From Psychrobacter sp. 5A.1 (GTDB taxonomy: Bacteria; Pseudomonadota; Gammaproteobacteria; Pseudomonadales; Moraxellaceae), in NCBI RefSeq assembly GCF_030407455.1, contig NZ_JASDDJ010000021.1, positions 1 to 51,348 on the forward strand: a DNA stretch of 51,348 nt, read 5' to 3'. A model generated the notes under the pieces. The model was not told where the DNA came from. It saw nothing but the letters and a program-made list of their open reading frames with translations, and did no database searches. This document shows, one piece after another, positions 6,588 to 16,235 of this stretch; position 1 is the stretch's first letter; every line of letters begins with the position of its first letter. The translations under genes were made by a program, and so were the position numbers.

Positions 6588-9401
6588 CTAACGCTTACGC
6601 CCAAATTTACGCTGTTTTTTATTATTGATTTCAGTCATGGCGTGAGTGATTTCTTCTTCATCTAAACTGGCAACTTGCTGCAAAATTTGCATCATATCAG
6701 GCGTCAGCACGTATTTAGCATGATGAGCGATGTCATTGATACGATGGTCAAAAGTGAGTATGCCTGTTTCGCTATCTTTTTGTAGGTAGTCAAGACGGGT
6801 CAGGGCGCTAATGAAGCTGGTGAATAAGGCGCGATCAAAGAAGTCAGGAATGTCGTCTGCATATAGTACAGACAAGCGCTGGCCAAGTAGATGACACAGA
6901 TCAACGACTTCATTTTCGGTCAAATTGCCAGACCCTTGCTGAGCAAGTAGGGCAAGCGTCATAAAGTAACGCTCTAAGCTCTGTCCAACGGGAGTTGCTA
7001 GCACTTGTAGCTGTTGATAGCATTTGCTGTTAGATTCAGGCACGCTGAGTATGCCATCGCTCAGCTCAACAATCAGCCCGTGAGACAGCAGGCTATCGAC
7101 TTTTTTGTTGAGGGTATCGGCTAAGCCGTGTGCGGGATAGTATAAGAATAACTCAGTCTGTAAGAACGGATATAATTGCTTGGCAATACTGTCCAAACGA
7201 CTGCGTTCAATACGGCCATTACGCGCGACCAATGCTGATAGGAAAGACAGTAGAATAAAGACATGCAAGATATTATTGCGGAAATAGCTGAGCAATGCTG
7301 CCTGCTTACCTGCAATCTGAATGATATCGCCCAAGATATGCGGCGTACGCTCAATAAGTTTGAGCTTGATGCCATAATCAATGATTTGCTGCGGTGTCAT
7401 ATCCGTGATAACGGTATCATCTGAGTAGACCAGCTGCTGAGCAAGACCTTGGTACAGAGCGATTTGCTCACGGCAGATGTTTTCATCCAACGCCGCTTTC
7501 GGTGCTGATAGCAAAACCAATGACAGCAGTGACACAGGTGTGACCACGGCTGCTTTATTGATATGTTGCATGATTTTCACACCGATGTTGTCGACCATGG
7601 CGCTGGTTTTATCATCAAGTGGTGTGTCCGTACGGTCGGAAGGTAAGCTGTCTGCTGGCACATCAAACTTTTTCATAAATTCGGTGAGATGCAGCGGCGT
7701 ACCAAAGCTCAAGTGTACATTACCGAAGATACGCTCGATTTTACGGCCAACTTTGAGCAGTCCGATTAAAGACTCCGACTCTTTTGGCTTGCCTTTTAGC
7801 TCACCAACATACGTGCCGCCTTCCATAATACGCTCATAACCAATATAAGTCGGAATGAACACCACAGGCTTATTGGTTTTACGCAATTGACTGTGTACCG
7901 TCATCGCCAGCATGCCCATTTTTGGTGGTAGCAGGCGACCTGAGCGTGAACGACCCCCTTCGATAAAGTATTCAATCGGGGTATTCCGCGTGATAAGGGT
8001 ATGCATATATTCGCGCAGTACGGCAGTATAAAGCGCGTTACCACGGAAGCTGCGACGAATATAAAAAGCGACAGCACCGCGTAATAGTGGACCTAATACC
8101 GGCACATCTAAGTTATCACCCGCAGCGATATAAGGAATACTCAAACCGCGTTTGTAAATAACATACGACAGTAATAGATAGTCGACGTGGCTACGATGGC
8201 ACGGCACATAGATGATTTCGTAGTCGGTTGCTAGCTCTCGTACTCGCTCAAAATGGTGTACTTCTACGCCATCATACAACTGCGTCCACAACCATGTTAA
8301 AAAGCGGTCGAATACTCGAATAATAGGATAAGAGTAGTCGTTGACCATCTCATTGGCATAGCCTTTTGCTACGCTTCGGGCCTCACGGGTAGTCGTGCCT
8401 TGTCCAGCAGCTTCTGCCTCTATTGCATGCTTGATCGCTGGCGAGTACACCAGTTTGTCTACCAAATTGCGTCTGTCTGACAAATCAGGGCCAAGCATGC
8501 TGGCGCGCTGCTTGTCTAAATAAATCGACAATTTCTGCTGTAACATACGAATCAGTTCACGATTGCTATCGGCAGTCGCTACCAACGCGTAACTTGGTGC
8601 GTTGTCAGTGTCTTTCACATCACTGTTATCGTCTACGTGGCTATCTTTTGCAGGATTTTCTTCTATAGAAGCACTCTTTATAGAGGTCTCTTTGACAGAG
8701 CTATCTTGTAAATCAGTGGCTAGAGATTCAAAAATAGAAGGCCCTTCTACATCGCCCTTGAGGCTATTATCGATAATGGTACGCAAATCTTGTGGTGGGT
8801 GGAACTGTACAAAAGTATCGCGGCCCATCACCCCAATATTAAATAACTGCTTAGTGATGCTAGGATCTTGCCAGTTGTCAGCGGTTAATAGCTTAAATAG
8901 CGAATCTTCCTTTTCAGGCGCGCGTCCCCACAGAATCGATACTGGTACTAGGCGTACCTTTAGCTCTGGATACTGCAAAACAGCCGAAACCAAGCGTGAC
9001 AGGCGCGGTGACAATTGACTGTCTTTGGCATGTGGATGGTTCAAAAAGATGATGGCCGCTTTTTCTTTAATATTGTGAGCGGTATCTTGAACCCCAACCA
9101 ATGCTGGTGGCAAATTGTGCTCTTGCGTCTGCAAGTCAATCAAAATACTGTTGGAGCGTGAGTAATCCTGTAACACATAAAATCTTAGTGTCTGATCATC
9201 TTGGTCAAATTCAGGCAATTCACCCAATAGCTTAGGTTTGACAGCGACGTCGAGCAGCTGCCCCGACATCTTACGATACAGCTGATTGATCGGTGCATTA
9301 GAGTAAGGCTTGGCAGCGATTGCATTGACGTCAGTTTCAGCAGTGCTATTAGTCACGACTGGCGCTTTAAAAATCCGTTTTTTTAGGAACTTCGGTATCA
9401 T
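6588..9401 (-). CDS. plsB: Glycerol-3-phosphate 1-O-acyltransferase
   Basis: A 937-residue membrane-associated enzyme that acylates sn-glycerol 3-phosphate at position 1, the first step of phospholipid synthesis. The acyltransferase core is clear: HRSHVD (HX4D) at residues 402-407, then the glycerol-phosphate-binding region with GAVAFYIRRSF, YFIEGGRSRSGR and VVFIPTYIGYE. It is about 130 residues longer than the E. coli enzyme. Part of the excess is a Ser/Asp/Lys-rich insert at about 233-270 just before the core, and the end is a basic tail (KKQRKFGRKR). The ATG at 9401 gives a plausible amphipathic N-terminus. It is monocistronic with its own terminator. Confidence 0.96.
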   Translation of the reverse strand: MIPKFLKKRIFKAPVVTNSTAETDVNAIAAKPYSNAPINQLYRKMSGQLLDVAVKPKLLGELPEFDQDDQTLRFYVLQDYSRSNSILIDLQTQEHNLPPALVGVQDTAHNIKEKAAIIFLNHPHAKDSQLSPRLSRLVSAVLQYPELKVRLVPVSILWGRAPEKEDSLFKLLTADNWQDPSITKQLFNIGVMGRDTFVQFHPPQDLRTIIDNSLKGDVEGPSIFESLATDLQDSSVKETSIKSASIEENPAKDSHVDDNSDVKDTDNAPSYALVATADSNRELIRMLQQKLSIYLDKQRASMLGPDLSDRRNLVDKLVYSPAIKHAIEAEAAGQGTTTREARSVAKGYANEMVNDYSYPIIRVFDRFLTWLWTQLYDGVEVHHFERVRELATDYEIIYVPCHRSHVDYLLLSYVIYKRGLSIPYIAAGDNLDVPVLGPLLRGAVAFYIRRSFRGNALYTAVLREYMHTLITRNTPIEYFIEGGRSRSGRLLPPKMGMLAMTVHSQLRKTNKPVVFIPTYIGYERIMEGGTYVGELKGKPKESESLIGLLKVGRKIERIFGNVHLSFGTPLHLTEFMKKFDVPADSLPSDRTDTPLDDKTSAMVDNIGVKIMQHINKAAVVTPVSLLSLVLLSAPKAALDENICREQIALYQGLAQQLVYSDDTVITDMTPQQIIDYGIKLKLIERTPHILGDIIQIAGKQAALLSYFRNNILHVFILLSFLSALVARNGRIERSRLDSIAKQLYPFLQTELFLYYPAHGLADTLNKKVDSLLSHGLIVELSDGILSVPESNSKCYQQLQVLATPVGQSLERYFMTLALLAQQGSGNLTENEVVDLCHLLGQRLSVLYADDIPDFFDRALFTSFISALTRLDYLQKDSETGILTFDHRINDIAHHAKYVLTPDMMQILQQVASLDEEEITHAMTEINNKKQRKFGRKR

Positions 9402-9648
9402 AATCAGTATCAGAAATAGTCAAATATGTTGCGCTTATGATGCCATAAAAGCCATCAAAGCGATATATAGTGTCTGTATATACTGCCAATATTAATACGG
9501 TTTGGTGACGCTATAGAGAGTGACAGATGATATAAAACGTTCAAACAATTGAAAGTTAACAGGTTTAGCGTAATAATATATTGGCATCACAGACGACTAA
9601 TGAATGTAGCATTCACTTCTCAACTTCATTTTATTAAGCCAAAATCTT

Positions 9649-10137
9649 ATGACTCCAGCTATCGATCTTGCCAAAAAGTGCGGTCTCGATTACCGATTGC
9701 ACGAATATACTCATGACAGTCAGGCAGCCTCGTTTGGCTTAGAAGCTGCAGAAAAGCTCGGCGTGACTGTGACCCAAGTGTTCAAAACCTTGGTCGTATC
9801 GACTGATACAGGTGTGCTCGCTGTAGCGATATTACCAGTAGACAAAACGCTCAATTTTAAAAAAATGGCCAAAGCCTTATCCTCTAATAAGCTGCTATCC
9901 TGCAAAAAAGTGCAAATGGCTGACCCCAAACAAGTAGAGCGTAGCACGGGCTATGTGCTGGGCGGTGTCAGTCCATTGGGTCAAAAAAAGCGACTAAAAA
10001 CCGTGATAGATAGCACAGCTCAAGACCAGTCCACTGTCTATGTGAGTGGTGGTCGCCGTGGTCTAGAGATTGAACTGCCGCCTGTACAATTGGCCACAGC
10101 GCTCGATGCTTGCTTTAGTGATATTACAGATGACTAA
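9649..10137 (+). CDS. ybaK: Cys-tRNA(Pro)/Cys-tRNA(Cys) deacylase YbaK/EbsC
   Basis: A 162-residue single-domain trans-editing hydrolase that removes cysteine mis-attached to tRNA(Pro). Family marks are LGVTVTQVFKTLVV (about residues 37-50), the conserved lysine region KKMAKALS, and the C-terminal GYVLGGVSPLGQKKRLKTVID, which lines the active site in YbaK. Length matches the E. coli protein (159). The ribosome-binding site is weak. It is cytosolic and apparently its own unit; a solo MITE family B end lies just downstream. Confidence 0.95.
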   Translation: MTPAIDLAKKCGLDYRLHEYTHDSQAASFGLEAAEKLGVTVTQVFKTLVVSTDTGVLAVAILPVDKTLNFKKMAKALSSNKLLSCKKVQMADPKQVERSTGYVLGGVSPLGQKKRLKTVIDSTAQDQSTVYVSGGRRGLEIELPPVQLATALDACFSDITDD

Positions 10138-10177
10138 AAAGTACTGTCACTGATATCAAATAAGTTTGTCTTTTTGA

Positions 10178-10195
10178 AGGTTCAACAGACCCTAA
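10178..10195 (-). repeat. Solo family B MITE end
   Basis: AGGTTCAACAGACCCTAA. On the minus strand this is the first ~17 bases of the family B terminus with one change. There is no matching opposite end, so it is a relic of excision or decay between two genes. Confidence 0.65.
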
Positions 10196-10239
10196 TCGTT
10201 TAAATCCTATTTTCACTCATATTTTATAAAGGTATATTT

Positions 10240-10614
10240 ATGCCACATTTAACCATTCAAGTGACCCCTAATGTCAGTATTGCTCACGAAGAGTCATTGC
10301 TCAAATCGCTAAACCAAGTATTATGGGATAGCGGTCAGTTCAAGCAGCCTGCTGATATCAAAGCACGTATTGTGCCGATTGAGACGTTTTTGGTAGGGGT
10401 GGAAGATGATGAACAGGCGTATGGCTTTATTTACGCCCATCTAAAGCTCATGAGCGGTCGTGATATGGCCGTTCGGAACCAGCTGGCTGAGCTATTGATC
10501 GCTACCATTGAAGAGAAAATAGGTGCAGAGCAGTCAGGGCGTGCGGCATTACAGATATGCGTCGAAGTCGAAGAAATCAGTGCGGTCTATCATAAAAAGA
10601 TGCTCGGTAGTTAG
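10240..10614 (+). CDS. 5-carboxymethyl-2-hydroxymuconate isomerase family protein
   Basis: A 124-residue protein of the CHMI (HpcD/HpaF) family, tautomerase superfamily. Pro2 follows the initiator Met (MPHLTIQ), so after Met removal it would be the catalytic N-terminal proline. Family-like pieces are ADIKARIVPIETFLVG, AYGFIYAHLKLMSGRD and the closing EVEEISAVYHKK. Classical CHMI acts in homoprotocatechuate degradation, but no other hpa genes are nearby, so the in vivo substrate is uncertain. AAAGG lies 8-10 nt before the ATG. A shared terminator follows at 10671-10700. Confidence 0.85.
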   Translation: MPHLTIQVTPNVSIAHEESLLKSLNQVLWDSGQFKQPADIKARIVPIETFLVGVEDDEQAYGFIYAHLKLMSGRDMAVRNQLAELLIATIEEKIGAEQSGRAALQICVEVEEISAVYHKKMLGS

Positions 10615-10670
10615 GAATTGGCTATTGGTGAATGGCTTTTAGTTCGAGAGTACAGTTTTCCGTCAGCCAC

Positions 10671-10700
10671 AAAAAAGCGCCTAAAGGATAGGCGCTTTTT
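10671..10700. terminator. Bidirectional terminator between the CHMI-like and acyl-CoA dehydrogenase genes
   Basis: Stem AAAAAGCGCCTA / TAGGCGCTTTTT with loop AAGGA lies between two convergent genes. A-run and T-run flank it, so it works in both directions. Confidence 0.9.
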
Positions 10701-10727
10701 CATGAATCATCTCTTAACTTTTTAACC

Positions 10728-12548
10728 TTAGTCTAGGAACGCGAAGTTATCGATGTCCATTGACGTCATGCTTTCGCTTGGTGCAACCATCGCTTCGGCG
10801 TGACCTGAGGTACGTGGTAATAGCTTATCAAAGTAGAATTCAGCCGTTTGAATTTTTGCTTTGTAGAATTCTGGTGATTCAGTACCGCCATTCTCAAGCT
10901 TGTCATACGCCACTGCCGCCATACGCGCCCAATGATAACCCATCATGATATAGCCTGAGTACATCAAGAAATCGTCTGATGCGGCAGAGATGATTTCACG
11001 ATCTTTACGTGCCATTAGCATCAAACGTACGGTCAGTGTGTTCCACTCGGCACATAGTTTGGTGAGTGCCCAAACGAATTTGCGCATGTCTTTGTCAAGC
11101 GCATACTCGCCACACCATTTCATGATGCTTGACGTGTAATCGCGGATGATTTTGCCTTTAGATTGCAAGATTACTTTACGACCTAATAAATCCAATGCTT
11201 GAATGCCAGTCGTACCTTCGTACATGGTGGCGATACGAGCATCACGAGCGATGAGTTCCATGCCCCATTCTTTGATATAGCCATGACCGCCATAGATTTG
11301 CTGACCATGTTTGGCCGCTTCAATACCTAGCTCAGTCAAGAAGCCTTTTAGGATTGGCGTGTAGAATCCGAGCTTATCATCCCATTTTTCAAACTCTTCA
11401 TCATTACCATTGGCGATGCCTTGTGACATTTTGTCAGCATAGCGGGCTGAGTGATAAATCATCGAGCGACCCCCTTCAGCAAAGGCTTTTTGGGTCAACA
11501 GCATACGCCGTACGTCAGCATGATTGATGATGGCGTCGGCGACTTTTTCAGGCTCTTTAGTCCCTGATAGCGTACGCATAGAACGACGATCTTTTGCATA
11601 CGGAAGCGCGTTTTGGAATGACAGTTCGGTGTGTGCCAACCCTTGGATACCAGTACCGATACGAGCGGTGTTCATAAAGGTGAACATGGCTTTAAGCCCT
11701 TTATGCGGTTCGCCGATTAGGTAGCCGACTGCATCATCAAAGTTCAGTACACAAGTTGCTGATGAGTTGATGCCCATTTTGTGCTCAATCGAACCACAAG
11801 TCACGCCATTGCGTTCGCCAAGGTCACCTTCCGCATTTGGCAAGAATTTTGGTACGATAAACAATGAGATACCGCGCGTGCCTTCTGGGGCGTTTGGCAG
11901 GCGAGCCAACACGATATGCACGATGTTTTCAGTTAAGTCATGCTCACCGCTTGAGATAAAGATTTTGGTACCGCTCAGTTTATAAGAGCCGTCATCTTGA
12001 GGAATGGCTTTTGATTTAACTTGACCCAAATCCGTACCACATTGTGGCTCAGTCAAACACATGGTGCCGGCCCAAGAGCCTTCGACCAATTTATGTAGAT
12101 AGGTTTCTTTTTGCTCATCTGTACCATATTGCAAAATCGTATTGATACAGCCGGTTGATAGACCAGGATACATTGCCCAAGGCCAGTTGGCCGTACCGAT
12201 GATTTCCGCTTTAATCAGGTTGATGGACATAGGCAGGTTCATACCACCAAACTTCTCAGGGTACGAAATACCTTGCCAGCCGCCTTCGACAAACTGATCG
12301 TAAGCTTCTTTAAAACCTTTAGGCGTGGTCACTTCGCCGTTATCAAAATGACAGCCTTCTGCATCCGCTGGCTGATAGAGGGGGGCAAGGACGTTTTCGG
12401 CAAAATCTGCCATGCCTTGCAAGATCATATCAATCGTTTCAGAATCGGCGTTTTCGCCATTATCCAAGTCTTTATAATGGGTTTGAAAGTCAAAAACGTC
12501 ATTTATCAAAAACTTGATATCACGCAAAGGTGCTTTGTAAGTTAACAT
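10728..12548 (-). CDS. Acyl-CoA dehydrogenase with C-terminal extension
   Basis: A 606-residue flavoprotein that introduces the alpha-beta double bond in acyl-CoA during beta-oxidation. The FAD-binding segments CLTEPQCGTDLGQVKSKA and GTKIFISSGEHD (residues ~165-205) and the C-terminal alpha domain with IYGGHGYIKEWG and RDARIATMYEGTTGIQALDL are typical. In this subgroup (~600 residues, acyl-CoA dehydrogenase C-terminal domain) an extra helical domain follows, ending SMTSMDIDNFAFLD. The catalytic glutamate is likely the one in MYEGTTG. Chain-length specificity cannot be read from the sequence. It is monocistronic. Confidence 0.93.
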   Translation of the reverse strand: MLTYKAPLRDIKFLINDVFDFQTHYKDLDNGENADSETIDMILQGMADFAENVLAPLYQPADAEGCHFDNGEVTTPKGFKEAYDQFVEGGWQGISYPEKFGGMNLPMSINLIKAEIIGTANWPWAMYPGLSTGCINTILQYGTDEQKETYLHKLVEGSWAGTMCLTEPQCGTDLGQVKSKAIPQDDGSYKLSGTKIFISSGEHDLTENIVHIVLARLPNAPEGTRGISLFIVPKFLPNAEGDLGERNGVTCGSIEHKMGINSSATCVLNFDDAVGYLIGEPHKGLKAMFTFMNTARIGTGIQGLAHTELSFQNALPYAKDRRSMRTLSGTKEPEKVADAIINHADVRRMLLTQKAFAEGGRSMIYHSARYADKMSQGIANGNDEEFEKWDDKLGFYTPILKGFLTELGIEAAKHGQQIYGGHGYIKEWGMELIARDARIATMYEGTTGIQALDLLGRKVILQSKGKIIRDYTSSIMKWCGEYALDKDMRKFVWALTKLCAEWNTLTVRLMLMARKDREIISAASDDFLMYSGYIMMGYHWARMAAVAYDKLENGGTESPEFYKAKIQTAEFYFDKLLPRTSGHAEAMVAPSESMTSMDIDNFAFLD

Positions 12549-12995
12549 AGTGGCTCTCTTTATTTATTCGCTATCATAAGTGGTTGGCTCAATATTTGAG
12601 CCGCGATTTACGTAAACGGTTGTTTAATTATTTTAGCTCACATCGCTGATTATAGGCAGGGTTTAGGGCATGCGTTAGCAAAGGTAGACCATGTCACTGG
12701 TCGTCGTTCAAATGTATCAAAACAGCTCATCCATTTTGATTACCGTTAAGGTGTCCCTGATAAAAAACAGCTGTTGTGGCATTAATGTCAGTATAAATCT
12801 TCTATAGCGACAAATATATAACTAATAACTAATATTCATTGTTTTTATGTAAAATAAAAACATTAAGTTATGACTTTGTATGACAGTTTTACCAATATTT
12901 GTTATTGAGTGTGTGTTTATTTAACTGTCTATTACACATAGCATCGAAATAGAAAAATGTCATTCAGCACCTTTATGACATAAGGAAAACCCATT
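12549..12995. other. Divergent intergenic region
   Basis: Promoter region for the minus-strand acyl-CoA dehydrogenase and the plus-strand FUSC gene. An AT-rich inverted repeat (TGTTTTTAT / ATAAAAACA, 12840-12848 and 12854-12862) lies about 135 bp upstream of the FUSC start. No gene is seen. Confidence 0.45.
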
Positions 12996-14120
12996 ATGAG
13001 CGCATTGAAGCATGAGGAAAAGCGAGCATCATGGCTGCCAGCGTTGTTTGCTCGTATAAAGATTTTGTTGACTGGTGAATTGGATCATTTGCTGACGATC
13101 AATCGCAGTCAGCGACCATGGCACATGCCGATCATTGCGGCGATTGCCATTAGTTTTCCGGTATTTGTTGGGGCTTATTTTGATACGCTATCCTCAGGTA
13201 TCAAAGCCTCATTGGGCGCGATGATTATTTTAAACTTGCCATTGGCAGGCACGTTGCCTTATCGGTTGGTGACCGTCATGGCTTGGGGGTTTGCGATGGT
13301 GCTCAGCTTTTCCTTGGGGCTCATCGCTCAGCAAGTGCCATGGATCAGATTACCAGTATTCGCGCTAATTGCTTTTTGTGTTGTGATATTGGGTCGTTAT
13401 TATCGGCAGCCGCCACCAGCAGGGCTGTTTGTGATGATGGCAGGAGCGATAGCGTTATTCATACCAGTACCGCTCGCACAAGTGCTGTCTGCGACTGGGC
13501 TTGTGATGCTGGGTAGCGGGTTTTCGATGTTGTTAGCGCTGCTGTATACGCTGTTTTTATTAGTGACGCGTCCCGTTGTTCCTGCCCCTGTCTATCGCTA
13601 TGAGTCAGATACCATTGGCGATAGCTTGATTGTGGCGGGTTTTGTCAGCGTGGCACTGGCCATCGCGGTGTTGCTTGAGATGCCTTATCCCTACTGGGCG
13701 GCGATGAGCTGTTTTATTATTATCCAAGGCATGCAGCTGCGGACGATGTGGATTAAGCAGTTGCATCGAATACTAGGGACAGTCGTTGGGATGGCGGTCG
13801 CTGGTTGGATGCTGTCATGGGGTCTGTCGATATGGGGCGTGGCGGTTTCTATACTATTAATGATGCTGTTGATTGAGTCGCTGGTCGATAGGCATTATGG
13901 CATGGCAGTCATCTTTATCACGCCCTTGACTATATTCATTGCAGAGTATGGCAGCATGACGGTCGTACCGCCCGTTGCCGATGCGATCATACGAGCCCGC
14001 ATGCTTGATACAGCACTCGGCTGTGCGGTCGGATTGTGCGGCGGACTGGCCATGCATTCGGAGAGAGTGCGTGTCCCGCTGCGCCGTTTAGAAAACTGGC
14101 TGCTGTCACGTTTTAGTTAG
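12996..14120 (+). CDS. FUSC-family integral membrane protein
   Basis: A 374-residue, very hydrophobic protein with about ten predicted membrane segments in two blocks (residues ~48-190 and ~210-355), as in the fusaric-acid-resistance / YccS-type FUSC_2 family. The second block begins after a short soluble linker (PVVPAPVYRYESDTIGD) and contains the conserved PYPYWAAMSCFIIIQG and LHRILGTVVGMAVAG, the pattern seen in FUSC domains. The family is associated with efflux of aromatic acids and related compounds, but no membrane-fusion partner gene is adjacent, so export is inference. AAGGAAAACCC precedes the ATG. A terminator follows immediately. Confidence 0.85.
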   Translation: MSALKHEEKRASWLPALFARIKILLTGELDHLLTINRSQRPWHMPIIAAIAISFPVFVGAYFDTLSSGIKASLGAMIILNLPLAGTLPYRLVTVMAWGFAMVLSFSLGLIAQQVPWIRLPVFALIAFCVVILGRYYRQPPPAGLFVMMAGAIALFIPVPLAQVLSATGLVMLGSGFSMLLALLYTLFLLVTRPVVPAPVYRYESDTIGDSLIVAGFVSVALAIAVLLEMPYPYWAAMSCFIIIQGMQLRTMWIKQLHRILGTVVGMAVAGWMLSWGLSIWGVAVSILLMMLLIESLVDRHYGMAVIFITPLTIFIAEYGSMTVVPPVADAIIRARMLDTALGCAVGLCGGLAMHSERVRVPLRRLENWLLSRFS

Positions 14121-14153
14121 AAAGACAGCAGTTTACCAGCCGCTGTCTTTTAT
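14121..14153. terminator. Terminator shared by the FUSC gene and aroE
   Basis: Stem AAAGACAGC / GCTGTCTTT (14121-14129, 14142-14150) with a 12-nt loop, between convergent genes. It overlaps the stop codon of aroE. Confidence 0.75.
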
Positions 14154-15019
14154 TCATGAGCCTTGTTGAGTGCTTTTGTCGCTTGTGCTACATCGACAGT
14201 ATGTCCAGTCCAGCGCTCAAAGCTCAAAGCCGCTTGTCCGATAAGCATGCCATAACCATCAGATGTCTGTGCGCCACGAGTGGCAAAATGCTGCAAAAAT
14301 GGTAGCGGACGACCATACATCATGTCATAAGCGTAATCGCCGTTTAGGTCGCCATCCAGTGGCAAAGTATCGTCTGATAGCCCGACAGAGGTGGCATTGA
14401 TAATAATATCAAACTGTCCTGTTAATTGACTGGTCGCGCAGGTTTCGATGCTATGTTTATCGATCGTTTCGCTGGCGGCGCGAAGCTCATCTACTAGATC
14501 CGCAGCCTTACTCACTGTACGATTGGCAATAGTCAGCGCCCCGATACCTGCTTCAATCAGCGGTAATATCACACCACGCGCCGCGCCTCCTGCTCCGATA
14601 AGCGCCACACGAGCACCTGCCAACGGCCAGCCCATACTTATGATGTGATTGACGAGCCCTTGACCATCGGTATTATCGCCGTATATGGCCTCCATGATGG
14701 GCACGCCACTTTCTAATAGTGACTTATCTAGCAATAACGTATTGACCGCACCTGCTGTTTTTGCGTGTTCTGATAGTCCACCACTCGCCGCGCAACAGTC
14801 ATAGGCGGCTTGTTTAAAGGGAGCCGTTACGTTTGCACCCACACCCCTAACACTACAAAAAAACATCTCAACAATAGCCATAAAACTGGCATCGTCATCA
14901 GGGCAGTACTGGCGTTGGTAACTAATATCGATATCCGCTTGCACAGCAAACTGCTCATGAATCTCAGGAGATTTACTGTGGGCAATGGGATTGCCAATAA
15001 CAATGTAATGTTGGGTCAT
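14150..15019 (-). CDS. aroE: Shikimate dehydrogenase (NADP+)
   Basis: A 289-residue enzyme reducing 3-dehydroshikimate to shikimate in aromatic amino acid synthesis. Substrate-binding residues are visible at the N-terminus (GNPIAHSKSPEIHEQF, Ser/Ser pair) and in VRGVGANVTAPFKQAA, with the catalytic Lys in the TAPFK motif. The NADP site shows as ALIGAGGAARGVI followed by IANRTVSKA. The C-terminal YGMLIGQAALSFERW is conserved. Length is slightly above the E. coli enzyme (272), partly from a serine- and leucine-rich stretch around DKSLLESG. It is cytosolic. Confidence 0.96.
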   Translation of the reverse strand: MTQHYIVIGNPIAHSKSPEIHEQFAVQADIDISYQRQYCPDDDASFMAIVEMFFCSVRGVGANVTAPFKQAAYDCCAASGGLSEHAKTAGAVNTLLLDKSLLESGVPIMEAIYGDNTDGQGLVNHIISMGWPLAGARVALIGAGGAARGVILPLIEAGIGALTIANRTVSKAADLVDELRAASETIDKHSIETCATSQLTGQFDIIINATSVGLSDDTLPLDGDLNGDYAYDMMYGRPLPFLQHFATRGAQTSDGYGMLIGQAALSFERWTGHTVDVAQATKALNKAHE

Positions 15020-15545
15020 AAATAGTCCGCTGGCTGTAGGAAATAAGCATTATCAGAAAATTAATAGGTAAGACCCAGTCATCATAAGGGATAATGCTAT
15101 GATTGACAAACCAAGTGTTATCGTCAATCCACTACAAAAAAATGACAGCGTTGCCCTCGTATGAACCATGGCCTATGCATAAGAACTCGGCTGCCTGAAC
15201 CTTTTTTTGAATTAAACCAACCATCTTCAAGACGCTTTCTATTAAAGGAAATATTAAAAGGGTTGTCAAAGCCGCTGTCAAAAAGGCTGTCTTAGCAGGA
15301 TATATCTTTAACAAATCTGTACTCTCTAGGAGTGCTCCGCGTAACGTAAAAGGTAGTCAAGCGCTGAGCAGTTGGGTAAACTATAAAGTACGGAAACCTA
15401 TATCAATATGCTGTAATGACTGCTAGATTATAATGTTTATTAGGGCGTATGGCGCATTCAAAAATACGTGCTTTATTAAAAACTATTCGTTATCGGCGGC
15501 GTTTCTGCCAGCTCGTTAGTACTATTTCGAGATCAATCTAAAAGT
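15020..15545. other. Gene-poor intergenic region
   Basis: No convincing gene on either strand. At 15439-15464 the sequence TTAGGGCGTATGGCGCATTC resembles a decayed hybrid MITE end (compare 3851-3869). The rest is featureless, with a few short frames lacking ribosome-binding sites. Confidence 0.5.
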
Positions 15546-16232
15546 GTGAGTAAATTATCCATGTGGAATCCTAACCTACAGACCCTGCTAGTCGGTACGA
15601 TAATGGCAGTTGGTGTATCGCTCAGTGGCTGTGATAGCACCAAAGACAATGCTCAAAATCCAGATGAAAACGCTGAAACCAGTGAGCAAGCAGTGAAGGA
15701 TGCACCAGCGCAGGATAGCGCGGAAAACAATCCTGATCTGGAGGGCGCAACGGCTCAGCAAGCCACACCAGTGAGATATGCTGTCGCGGAGTGGGGCACT
15801 GGCAAGGTGGAATCACTCAGTGTGGATGAGCTGGATAATATAAAATCGGTGTTTGGCGAAGTGATGAGTACGGACGAAAACAGCTTAGACTATGCCAGTA
15901 ATCCAGCGGCGAAATATCGCTTTATGAAAACGGATGCGCCTTATTTAGACGTGATTGATTCCGAAAAATACCTTGAGCTTGGTTGGTATTATGCCAATCC
16001 TACCGACACAGATAAAGAAAAAGAGCTGAGCCAGAATCATGCCAAAAAAGCCTATCAGCTATCGCGTCAATTGATGGGTGATGACGGCGGTAAAATAGTC
16101 GCTGACATGCTAAACAGTCAGATTATCAAAAATAGAATGGTTGGTGGACAAAAAATAGAACTGGCAAAATGTGAGTTTTATAGCTGCATGTTGGTCATTA
16201 ATAAAGCCGCCGCTCAAACAGACAATAGCTAA
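15546..16232 (+). CDS. Hypothetical lipoprotein upstream of pabC
   Basis: A 228-residue protein with a lipoprotein signal: hydrophobic stretch LLVGTIMAVGVSLSGC with lipobox LSGC placing the acylated Cys at about residue 29. A low-complexity acidic/Gln-rich stretch (~residues 30-75) follows, then a globular part with VAEWGTGKVESLSVDELDNI and a C-terminus containing a Cys pair (KCEFYSCMLVI). The start is unclear: a GTG at 15546 or an in-frame ATG at 15561, neither with a strong ribosome-binding site. The stop is 3 bp before pabC, so the two are cotranscribed. I recognise no family; the location suggests an outer-membrane lipoprotein of unknown role. Confidence 0.8.
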   Translation: MSKLSMWNPNLQTLLVGTIMAVGVSLSGCDSTKDNAQNPDENAETSEQAVKDAPAQDSAENNPDLEGATAQQATPVRYAVAEWGTGKVESLSVDELDNIKSVFGEVMSTDENSLDYASNPAAKYRFMKTDAPYLDVIDSEKYLELGWYYANPTDTDKEKELSQNHAKKAYQLSRQLMGDDGGKIVADMLNSQIIKNRMVGGQKIELAKCEFYSCMLVINKAAAQTDNS

Positions 16233-16235
16233 ATC

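Noticed and set aside
15132..15314. 60-residue minus-strand frame with a hydrophobic stretch
   Set aside because: No ribosome-binding site or recognisable family, in a gene-poor spacer; a small plus-strand frame rich in Lys and Val overlaps it but has no start codon.
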